From Streptomyces griseoviridis (GTDB lineage: Bacteria > Actinomycetota > Actinomycetes > Streptomycetales > Streptomycetaceae): a stretch of DNA of 64,000 bases. A program made the position numbers and the translations under genes. The notes beneath the pieces are model-generated. The model did not search any database. It was not told where the DNA came from and saw only the letters and a program-made list of their open reading frames with translations. Within the stretch, counting starts at the first letter, position 1; the number at the start of each line of letters is the position of its first letter. Below, in pieces: positions 42,400 through 49,833 of this stretch. The stretch lies in the NCBI GenBank assembly GCA_014649155.1, contig BMSM01000010.1, forward strand, positions 186,001 to 250,000, written 5' to 3'.

Positions 42400-42703
42400 G
42401 GAACAGCTCCTCTCATCGGACATGCCGGACCACGCCGAACGGCACGGGCGACGGCGTCCGAAGGGAAGTCGGGGGAGTGCGCCGACGGTTCGGCACACGT
42501 CGATGATCGCAGCGCGGTCGTCGGGCTGTCATCACTGCGGAGATCACTGTCCGGAAAGCGGTCGCCCTGCTCCGGGCGGGCGACTCTTCCCCGTACGGCC
42601 ACCACTTGCGCCTTTACACAGCGGCAACAGCCCGCTAACCAGCGTCTTTGGCTGTATCTCGTCCTCGCGTACGTCCGGCCCCGGCGTCCTCCCACGGCAC
42701 AGG

Positions 42704-43372
42704 TCAGGGGTGGAAGCGCCACCGGCCCTCGGAAAGGACGTCCACCTCGCCGTCCCGGACGCGAACGGCCGTCTCGTCGTCGATGAAGTAGATCGGGAAG
42801 TCCGCCCGTGCGGCGATGCGGTCGGCCCAGGTGTCGCCCCGCTCGGGGAAGTCCGGCGAGTACAGATGGGGCTTGAGGTACCAGTCGAAGAGGCCGAACG
42901 GCGGCTCCAGGGTCGCCTCGCCGAGCACACGCAGGTCCTCGGTGTCTCCGATGACGTCGGCGGAGTTCCCGGTGAGATGACGGCTGAAGATCATGGAGCC
43001 GGCGCTGAAACCCACGTAGACCCGGTCCTCCAGCGCCTTCAGGAAGCCGTCGGCCAGGCCGTTGCCGGTGATGCTGCGAGCGAGATGGTAGTGGTTGCCG
43101 CCGCCGACGTAGACGACGTCGGCGTGCAGCAGCCGGTCGAGCACCATCCTCCGGGGCAGGCCGTTCAGTTCCAGGACGTCGAACTCCCGCCAGCCGAGGC
43201 CGTGCAGCCGGTTCATGTCGGTGAGGAACCACCCGTGGTCCCCGGGCTCGGCGACCGAAGCCGTGGGCACGTACACGACGTTCGCCGACCCGAACGGCTT
43301 GCCCAGCATCTCCCGCAGCGCGTCCCGCAGTGTGTCGTTGCGCAGGCCACCGGCGGTCAACAGAAAGTTCAT
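42704..43372 (-). CDS. Peptidase E family (S51) serine peptidase-like protein
   Basis: The start is the ATG at 43372 (MNFLLTAGGLRN, 222 residues). The fold is of the class I glutamine-amidotransferase type. The nucleophile elbow GFSAGSM, with Ser, matches peptidase E (aspartyl dipeptidase) rather than the Cys of amidotransferases. YVGGGNHYHLARSI and KPHLYSPDFPERGD are further family segments. It is cytoplasmic. The leader region has no strong ribosome site. Confidence 0.82.
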   Translation of the reverse strand: MNFLLTAGGLRNDTLRDALREMLGKPFGSANVVYVPTASVAEPGDHGWFLTDMNRLHGLGWREFDVLELNGLPRRMVLDRLLHADVVYVGGGNHYHLARSITGNGLADGFLKALEDRVYVGFSAGSMIFSRHLTGNSADVIGDTEDLRVLGEATLEPPFGLFDWYLKPHLYSPDFPERGDTWADRIAARADFPIYFIDDETAVRVRDGEVDVLSEGRWRFHP

Positions 43373-43642
43373 CGGGCGAGCCAAGCATGGTTGCCGTATG
43401 CGCGCAACGAACGCGCGACCAGCGAAGACGAACGCGGCCGGCAGGCCGCGCAAGCGGCACTCGCGTCTTCACCTGCCGGGGTCAGAAGGGCGTCAGGAGG
43501 AGGAACTCGTGCGGCGTGTTCAACCGTGTTGCGGTAATCGCTGTCCTCGTACCCGTCCACCCGTCCCATGGAACGCGCCACCGCATGGGTGACGCCCCCG
43601 CCGTGCTGGTCGCGCCGAAGACACCGCACCGCCCCGCCGCGG
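43373..43642. other. Intergenic region, no supported gene
   Basis: This holds 270 bp between the peptidase E start and the GH16 gene stop. A minus-strand frame is open but has neither family similarity nor a convincing ribosome site. The region probably holds the peptidase E promoter. Confidence 0.35.
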
Positions 43643-44518
43643 TCAGGCGCGCTCGTACACACGCACCCAGTCCGTCAGCATGCGGACCGGAAACGTGGTG
43701 GACGAGGGGACGGGGCCGGGCCAGGTGCCGCCGACGGCCAGGTTGAGCAGCAGGTAGAAGTCCTGGTCGAAAACCCACTCCCGTCCGGCGCCGTGGGACG
43801 CGCGCAGATCGGTGTGGTACTCGTGACCGTCGACGGACCAGGCGATCCGGTCCTCGTCCCACTCCACGCCGTACGTGTGGAAGGCGTCGGAGAAGCGCTT
43901 ACCGTCCGGGAGGGTACGGCTGCCGCCGATTCCCTCGTCCCCGTAGCCAGGTCCGTGGACGGTTCCGTAGACGGTGTCCGGTTCGCCGCCCACTACCTCC
44001 ATGACGTCGATCTCCCCGTTCCCGGGCCAGGACGTGGTGTCGTCGTCGCCCATCATCCAGAACGCGGGGAGGAAGGGGCCGGCGCCGGGAACCCTGACGC
44101 GAGCCTCGATCTTCCCGTAGGTCTGGGAGAACGTGCCCTTCGTCGTCAGCCGGGCCGAGGTGATGTCGCAGGTGCCGTGCGGGCAGTCGGCCATGCCCGG
44201 CAGTTCCTCCCGGCGCGCGGTGATGACGAGGTGACCGTCACCGTCGGTGGCCGCGTTGCCGGTTCTGTCGGTGTAGTACTGCCACTCCTCGTTGCCCCAC
44301 TGGGGTTCCCCGCCCGTGTCGTGGACCCATTTGGCGGGGTCGGGAGCCTCGCCCGCCGCTCCGGAGAATTCGTCGGCCCATGTCAGCCGCCAGCCGTCCG
44401 GCGCTGCCCGCGTACCGCCGGACGGCGAGGCGGAGCAGGAGGAGAGCAGCAGCCCGGTGAGCAGGACACCGACAGCCAGACGAGCCGGGGTGCGCTGACG
44501 ACCGGGGACAACACGCAT
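43643..44518 (-). CDS. GH16 beta-glucanase lipoprotein
   Basis: The ATG at 44518 follows AAGGAG (291 residues). A lipoprotein signal ends in LLLSSCSAS, with the lipobox Cys near 28. The GH16 jelly-roll domain follows: WADEFSG, ITSARLTTKGTFSQTYGKIEARV, and the catalytic GEIDVMEVVG, with Glu nucleophile and Glu acid/base. TYGVEWDEDRIAWSVDG is the remaining hallmark. It probably cleaves beta-1,3 or mixed-linkage glucans at the cell surface. Confidence 0.92.
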   Translation of the reverse strand: MRVVPGRQRTPARLAVGVLLTGLLLSSCSASPSGGTRAAPDGWRLTWADEFSGAAGEAPDPAKWVHDTGGEPQWGNEEWQYYTDRTGNAATDGDGHLVITARREELPGMADCPHGTCDITSARLTTKGTFSQTYGKIEARVRVPGAGPFLPAFWMMGDDDTTSWPGNGEIDVMEVVGGEPDTVYGTVHGPGYGDEGIGGSRTLPDGKRFSDAFHTYGVEWDEDRIAWSVDGHEYHTDLRASHGAGREWVFDQDFYLLLNLAVGGTWPGPVPSSTTFPVRMLTDWVRVYERA

Positions 44519-45328
44519 ACGGAGAACTCCTTGCGGGGCATGGGAGGACGGACCCACGGGGCGAACGGCCACGGGGCCGCGGCCATCGGGCGGTACGGCG
44601 CCGCGGGCCGGCCCGGCACGTCCGGGAGCCTCCCTCGCGCACCGCTGGGCCCGGCGCCGTCGGTGACAGCCTGACACGGCGTCGATGGCAACCGCCCAGC
44701 GCCCCCGGCTCCGTGGCGGGACACCGCGTGCACCGGTACCCCACCGTCCACGAGGTCGTCATCGTCGACCGGCAGCCGACTCGTCGCTGTCGGCCGACCG
44801 GTCACCGGCAACCGCGACGACTGCACGGCATGCGAGCACTCCGGGGCGAGGACGCCGCCGGCCGCGCCACCGTGACGGCGGCTACCGCGGCACCGGCCTT
44901 GTCATCCCGCACCGCCGCCGCGAACCCGGCCGGGCCGGCCCCGGACCGGAAAGAAGAACACAACGCCTGTCACCGCGGAATCCGCGCTCACGTCGAGCAC
45001 GCCTCCGCCCGCACGAAGTCTCGGGAGACCTTTCGCGGTTGTCGTCTCAAAGACGAAGGCGTCCCCCACACGCTGCGCGGCACTTCCCGCTTCACGATCT
45101 CGTCCTCGCCGGATGACCGGGAAACAAAGCTTCACCGGGGAGCGCGAGCCGCTTGAGGGTGCTGTCGCCGAGCATGCCGCGACCCTCGTGACACCCCGGA
45201 GGTCGCGGGGACCGATTGCAGGCGAACTCCCCATCAGCATCATTTTGAGCAAGCAAGAGATTAACTGCGGTCCGTACTCGGTAGCTTCCCCTGGTCACGT
45301 GATCTTCACCTGGTAAGGAGGTGCACCG
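44519..45328. promoter_or_regulatory. Upstream region shared by GH16 (leftward) and the atropopeptide genes (rightward)
   Basis: This holds 810 bp with no convincing gene. Open frames exist on both strands but lack ribosome sites and similarity. The last 90 bp is visibly AT-richer than the rest and contains TTGAGC at 45245-45250, a possible -35 element for the short peptide gene. The Shine-Dalgarno AAGGAGGTG is at 45315-45323. Confidence 0.4.
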
Positions 45329-45409
45329 ATGAAGCTTCTCTTCTCCCTGCGCAACCGCGTCGCAGCCCGCAAGAGCCTCAAGGCGAACGCCTGGTACCTC
45401 TGGTACTGA
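45329..45409 (+). CDS. Atropopeptide (tryptorubin-like) precursor peptide, core AWYLWY
   Basis: A 26-codon gene starts at the ATG at 45329, 7 bases after AAGGAGGTG, a nearly full anti-Shine-Dalgarno match. The 20-residue leader begins MKLLFSLRNR, is strongly basic and ends KSLKAN. The last six residues are Ala-Trp-Tyr-Leu-Trp-Tyr, directly followed by TGA. Tryptorubin A, the founding atropopeptide, has the core Ala-Trp-Tyr-Ile-Trp-Tyr, with one change from this peptide. In that family one P450 makes carbon-carbon and carbon-nitrogen cross-links between the aromatic rings, and a host protease removes the leader. Here a P450 gene follows 140 bp downstream. The gene is too short for routine ORF calling. 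Confidence 0.93.
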   Translation: MKLLFSLRNRVAARKSLKANAWYLWY

Positions 45410-45429
45410 GCCGACCCGTACGGGCGCAG

Positions 45430-45463
45430 GCCGCCGGGCCAGCCGCGAGGACGGCCCGGCGGC
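45430..45463 (+). terminator. Hairpin between precursor and P450 genes (attenuator-like)
   Basis: A perfect 11-bp stem, GCCGCCGGGCC (45430-45440) with 45453-45463, has a 12-base loop 20 bp after the precursor stop. A partial terminator here would let the precursor be made in excess over the enzyme, as is common in RiPP operons. Confidence 0.7.
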
Positions 45464-45549
45464 ACCAGCCTCACCTCAGGACGCCCCAGGAGGCCGGTGA
45501 AGGGGGGCGCCCATCCGCAGCCCAGCCCGATCGCCCCGCCGGAGGACAC

Positions 45550-46596
45550 ATGCCGTCATCAGGGACGGTGCGCCCGCGCACCACCGAGCTTGCCCCGCGC
45601 CTCGCCGCCCTCCTGGACGACCACCTCGGACAGGACGTCTTCCGGCTGGAACCCGACACCGTCGGAGTCGCCGGACCCGACATCATGGACCGTGTCCTCG
45701 CCGCGCGCCGCGCCACGGAGACCGAACGCCCCACCTTCAAACCACTGCACGGCCGTTCCATCACGAAGGCCGAGGCGTCCTCGGTCACCCGCACCGTCGG
45801 CAACGATGTCCGTGAGGCCCTGCGCCGGCCCCGGCAGGGCACCGTGGACCTGTCGGGCTCCTGGCCACTGACCGGACACCTCTTTCTGCGCGACCTCATC
45901 CTCGGCCGGGATCCCCGACGGCTGCGCGTCCTGATGAGCCGCACCCTGGAACTGACCCCCAAACTCACCTGGTCGGTCATCGCCGCGGGCGCGGCGCTCC
46001 CCGGCTGGCCCCGCCCCGCCGAGCACCTGACCGGCCTCGGCAACCGTGCCGCTGCGGCCAAGGGTTACCAGGACCGTCGCTACGCCATGGGCATCTACCG
46101 GAGAGCAGCGGCACCGGTGTGCTTCACCGTCTCCACCCTGGTGGCCGATGCCCTGTGGCTGGGCGCTCCCTTCGCCGACGGCGTCCCCAACCGCCACATC
46201 ATCCACGAATCACTGCGCCTGCTGCCGCCGTCCTGGAACATCCTGCGCAATGCCTCGCCGGAGTATCCCGTCATCGATGCCCGCATCGGCGCGAAGGACG
46301 ACGTTCTGCTTCTGCCGCTGCTGTCCCACCGCGACCCCGCCCTGTGGGACGATCCCGACAGCTTCCGCCCCGAACGGTGGGACCACCTCGACCCCGAGGC
46401 AACTCCTGGCTATCTGCCCTTCGGGCACTCCTCCGAGCGCTGTTGGGGACGGCACATGGTCATGCCGCTCGCCGAACTGCTCCTGGACCTGATCCGCGAG
46501 TGCGGACTCGTCGTCGATCCGCACCAGCGCGTCGCCAAGGTGCCACTGCTCGGTCTGCTGGGTGTGGACGGCATACGACTCACCCGGCCGTCGTGA
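45550..46596 (+). CDS. Cytochrome P450, atropopeptide cross-linking enzyme
   Basis: The ATG follows GGAGGACAC (348 residues, about 50 shorter than usual P450s, mainly at the N-terminus). The K-helix ExxR motif is ESLR (Glu220, Arg223). The heme loop reads FGHSSERCWG with the thiolate Cys298. The I-helix lacks the usual AGxxT: the matching region reads APVCFTVST, so the normal acid/alcohol proton relay is altered. By analogy with tryptorubin biosynthesis it installs the aromatic cross-links on the AWYLWY core encoded just upstream. No other tailoring genes are adjacent, as in known minimal atropopeptide loci. Confidence 0.9.
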   Translation: MPSSGTVRPRTTELAPRLAALLDDHLGQDVFRLEPDTVGVAGPDIMDRVLAARRATETERPTFKPLHGRSITKAEASSVTRTVGNDVREALRRPRQGTVDLSGSWPLTGHLFLRDLILGRDPRRLRVLMSRTLELTPKLTWSVIAAGAALPGWPRPAEHLTGLGNRAAAAKGYQDRRYAMGIYRRAAAPVCFTVSTLVADALWLGAPFADGVPNRHIIHESLRLLPPSWNILRNASPEYPVIDARIGAKDDVLLLPLLSHRDPALWDDPDSFRPERWDHLDPEATPGYLPFGHSSERCWGRHMVMPLAELLLDLIRECGLVVDPHQRVAKVPLLGLLGVDGIRLTRPS

Positions 46597-46776
46597 CCCC
46601 ATCACGACACGGCTGCCGATCATGACGCGCGACGAGATATCCGTGGGCGCCCTCGGAGCCGCCGACGGGTCCTCGGGCAGGTGCGCGGAGGGCCAACAGG
46701 GGGAAATGCGGGAAGTTCGCATCCCGGCAGCGCCGGAATAGTTAATATCGCCTGAACCTCGACGGGGGAGGGAACT
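46597..46776. other. Intergenic gap after the P450 gene
   Basis: This is 180 bp without a gene. AATAGTTAATATCGC near the end is AT-rich and may hold the promoter of the following gene, whose ribosome site is GGGGGAGGG. Confidence 0.35.
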
Positions 46777-47562
46777 GTGGCAGGCGCATCCGATGATCAT
46801 TCCACTGCGAAGCTGTGGACACTGGTCGGCGGAATCGCATCCGTGCTGTCGATCCTGGCCTGGCTCGGCGTGAGCAACGCGGCGGAGTTGAAGAACCTGT
46901 TGGCCGACTCGCCCCCACCCAGTTCCAGCTCGGCCCCGTACGTGTCTTCACCGGCCGTCCACATCTCAGATGACCCGGAGACCACCGAGGAGAGCGCTGA
47001 CGATCCCGATCCCGATCCCGATTCCGAACCGTCGACCCCCACCCCGGATCCCACCGAGGAGTCGTTCGAAGCCGTTTCGGCCGGCGACTGCCTGGCGGTC
47101 TACGACACCGGCCGCGGGGGCACCACCAGTATCGCCTGGAGCGCAGCCGTTCCGCCGGACCCCGTGTCCTGCGCCGACGAACAGGCGCAGGTCCAGGTGA
47201 CCGCCACCGACACGGCCTGCCCCACCGGCCAAGGGAAGTCGTACTGGAGCTACCGGTCCGCCACCACGGGCGACACCACGAAGCTCTGCCTCACCCGCAT
47301 TTACCACGCCGCCTACTGCCTGCTCGGCCAGCAGTCCGGCAACTTGATCTCACTCGGTCTGATGACGGCCGTGGACTGCCGACGCGAGCCGGTGCCCGCC
47401 CCGTACAACCAGATCATGCGGATCACAGGCGTCTACCGCGCCCCGGCGGGCGCCAACGCGAACAACTGCCTTCAGACGGCAGGGGACCGGACACGCTACT
47501 GGGCAGCGGTGGTGGACGACGGCGCCACACTGCTGTGCACCACGATCTACGAGGGCAACTGA
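46777..47562 (+). CDS. Membrane-anchored extracytoplasmic protein with conserved cysteines
   Basis: The GTG at 46777 gives 261 residues. A single N-terminal helix (TLVGGIASVLSILAWLGV) acts as an uncleaved anchor. A linker of Ser/Pro and then Asp/Pro/Glu (DPDPDPDSEPSTPTPDP) follows. The exposed domain begins EAVSAGDCLAVYDTG and carries seven Cys residues in a pattern recalling LppU/SCO3897-type surface proteins. Its function is unknown, and nothing links it to the P450. Confidence 0.7.
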   Translation: MAGASDDHSTAKLWTLVGGIASVLSILAWLGVSNAAELKNLLADSPPPSSSSAPYVSSPAVHISDDPETTEESADDPDPDPDSEPSTPTPDPTEESFEAVSAGDCLAVYDTGRGGTTSIAWSAAVPPDPVSCADEQAQVQVTATDTACPTGQGKSYWSYRSATTGDTTKLCLTRIYHAAYCLLGQQSGNLISLGLMTAVDCRREPVPAPYNQIMRITGVYRAPAGANANNCLQTAGDRTRYWAAVVDDGATLLCTTIYEGN

Positions 47563-48489
47563 CCGGCGACTCGGATCCGCGACGACAACCAACGCGCCAC
47601 GGTCGAGAGCCCGGGGTCTGTCTTGTGAGGACGGAAGCGCTTCGACCACTTCCCGCCCCGCAGGTGTTCAAGGGCTTCCCGACACTGTCGGCCCTCGGCC
47701 GGGCCGTGGCCGCTCCGGCAAGCGGAGCGATCACCGTGGCCTCGCTGCCCCGTTGGCTCCGGCGTGGTGCCGCCGCCGTCGCCCGGCAGGCAACCAGCAC
47801 CTCAAGGTGCCGCCCGCTCGACTGCGCCCCCTGAGTCCGGACGCCCCGGTGGAATCGGAGGAACTGGTCGACCGGCTCGTGGGCGAGAACCCCGCCCAGC
47901 GGCCGGACACCGCCGATGAGGCTCTATGACCTCATCGCAGACATCAGCGACCGCTGCCTCGGTGACACGGCGCCCATCCGTGACGCTGCGCCCAGCCGCG
48001 GGGCCGACAGCGTGTCCGGCATCCGGCTCCGCTCGGACGAAGCCACCGGCGGCGCGGTCATCCCCCTGCGTACGACCGCCCACGGGAACTGTGCTGTCTG
48101 CGCCACCACAGGAGACGAGACGAGGGCGGTGGACTGCGCCGTCCGCAGAGGGGAGGGCATGGAGCACCCGGTAACCCGTACGGCACCGCGCACGCCGCCG
48201 ACCAGCGATCCACCGCACGGTATTCGGCCAGGTCCGATGGCTTTGTGCCATTCCCCGGAAACCCGCCTCCGGCATCACCGAGACGCCACTACACAAGAGG
48301 TCGACGGCAGCATCCAGTCGTCCGTGGGCAGGCCGGGGCGGGCGGTTGGTGACCATCACCGTGGCGGTCCTGCTCGTAGTCGTCGTCGGCCGGCGGCTGC
48401 GGCGTCGTACGGGGCCCGCGGCCGGTTCGACGAGAAGCTGACAGGAACCCGGCGGCGCACCGCGGACCACGGACCCGGGGAGCGGGGGA
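47563..48489. other. Gene-poor region with decayed coding remnants
   Basis: This holds 927 bp without an intact gene. One fragment (about 47806-47930, plus strand) reads ESEELVDRLVGENPAQRPDT, resembling the C-terminal lobe end of a serine/threonine kinase. It is cut by a stop codon. Other open frames here have no ribosome site and atypical composition. Confidence 0.45.
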
Positions 48490-49179
48490 GTGATGGCGGC
48501 ACGGCGTCGGCGTCGGCGCTTGAGAACGCAGACCCGCAAGCGGTTGTGGGTCTGGGCCGTGGTGGCGGCGGTGGCCACCGTGGTGTGGGTCGCCGCGAAC
48601 TGGTCGACGGTGTGGCCCGTCCTGGTGACGGTGCTCGCCGTGGCCATGCTGGGCGGGGCCGGCTGGGCGCTGCTGCGTGCGCACCGCCAGGCGGTCGGCC
48701 GGGACCGGGCGTGGCGGGCGCAGGAGGAGGCACGGGCCCGCGAGTTGTCCATGGCCCAGGTCGACGCCTTGACGTGGCAGGAGTTCGAGACGTATGTCGC
48801 TCAGTTGTGCCGCCGGGACGGCTGCAGAGAGGTCGTCGTCAGCGGCAGGAGCGGGGACCTGGGCGCGGACGTCGTCGGCTACCTGGCCGACGGACGCAAG
48901 CTGGTCATCCAGTGCAAGAAGTACGCGGCGCATCGGAGTGTGTCCTCGCAGGACATGCAGAAGTTCGTCGGCACCGCCCGTCTTGAGCACGGCGCGGACG
49001 TCGCCCTGTTCGTCACCACCTGCCGCGCGTTCACGAGAGACGCGCTGGGCCTGGCGCTGCGCCAGGACATCGTGGCCCTGCACCGCGATCTGCTGGGCTC
49101 CTGGGTCAAGGGCGCTCACCTGGAGAGTCTGATCCCGCTGAACGGCAGCGGCGACGGCACCAGGCGGCGCCCCGGCTGA
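48490..49179 (+). CDS. Membrane-anchored Mrr-type restriction endonuclease-like protein
   Basis: The product has 229 residues from the GTG at 48490; the ATG at 48493 is equally possible. A basic start (RRRRRRLRTQTRKRL) is followed by two membrane helices (LWVWAVVAAVATVVWVAA and VWPVLVTVLAVAMLGGAGWA). A PD-(D/E)xK nuclease domain of the Mrr_cat type follows: LTWQEFETYVAQLCRRDG, GDLGADVVGY and KLVIQCKKY, with Asp, Gln and Lys of the catalytic core. It would face the cytoplasm and cut incoming, perhaps methylated, DNA at the membrane. A strong hairpin ends the gene. Confidence 0.82.
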   Translation: MMAARRRRRRLRTQTRKRLWVWAVVAAVATVVWVAANWSTVWPVLVTVLAVAMLGGAGWALLRAHRQAVGRDRAWRAQEEARARELSMAQVDALTWQEFETYVAQLCRRDGCREVVVSGRSGDLGADVVGYLADGRKLVIQCKKYAAHRSVSSQDMQKFVGTARLEHGADVALFVTTCRAFTRDALGLALRQDIVALHRDLLGSWVKGAHLESLIPLNGSGDGTRRRPG

Positions 49180-49184
49180 CGGGC

Positions 49185-49219
49185 GGCAGGGCCCGGCGGG
49201 AGGTCAGCCGGGCCCTGCC
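49185..49219 (+). terminator. Terminator after the Mrr-like gene
   Basis: A perfect 13-bp stem, GGCAGGGCCCGGC (49185-49197) with 49207-49219, lies 6 bp past the stop codon. Confidence 0.85.
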
Positions 49220-49833
49220 TCCCGCCGTACGCCCTCGAACCGCTGGAACGGTCATCCTCGGGGGCGGGAGAAGACCAGCGGCTGACCTGTTGGCCGTGCC
49301 GCCTTGCGGAGCCGTGTCCGCAGGCCGCGCCAAGGGCTTCATCGGCGCCCACGACATGAGCACCGGGATCTCCCAGTGGCCGCCCGGCTTCGGGCTGCGG
49401 AGGCCGCGGTTCCCTGCATCGGGGACGGCTCATGAGCGCGGTCGGCCACCCCCTGCACCGGGGGGCGGCCTGCCCGTCCCGTACATCACGCCTCGGACGG
49501 CAGAGATCGTGACGAGCGCGCCGCTCACGATCCGGCGCGGGCGCCTCGGCCAGGAGACGGAGGCCGCTTCGACCGGCACGACGACGTGCTGTGGGCCCGC
49601 GTCCGTCACGCCCGCGGCGACGGGCGGCCGGACTTCCCGGCCCGCACGCGTTCCGGCGGCGGCAGGCCGTCCTCGACGACCTCTGCCGGATCTACGCCCG
49701 CCCCGCCCGTGCCGGCGGCCGGCGGCTGTTCCTCCTCGGTGCCCGCGAGGTGGGTACGCCGACAGCTTCGGCCCTCCGCCGGCCGCGCCGGGAGGCCCCC
49801 GGTCACGCCGGCCGCGACGGTCCCGAGACGATC
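49220..49833. other. Gene-poor region with a decayed phage-like coding remnant
   Basis: This holds 614 bp without an intact gene. Around 49570-49760 on the plus strand, frameshifted pieces such as RFDRHDDVLWARVRHAR, RRRQAVLDDLCRIYARPARA and GGRRLFLLGAREVG resemble a small protein family common in Streptomyces phage-like regions. They cannot form one product. Confidence 0.35.

Noticed and set aside
43369..43662. Minus-strand open frame between the GH16 and peptidase E genes
   Set aside because: No ribosome site, no family similarity and overlap with both neighbours' ends.
44685..45156. Overlapping open frames upstream of the atropopeptide gene as possible extra RiPP tailoring genes
   Set aside because: No recognisable motif, poor starts and Arg-rich composition. 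They look non-coding.
47916..48986. A 356-codon open frame overlapping the Mrr-like gene start
   Set aside because: It conflicts with the well-supported Mrr frame, and its sequence is low-complexity Gly/Arg/Val.
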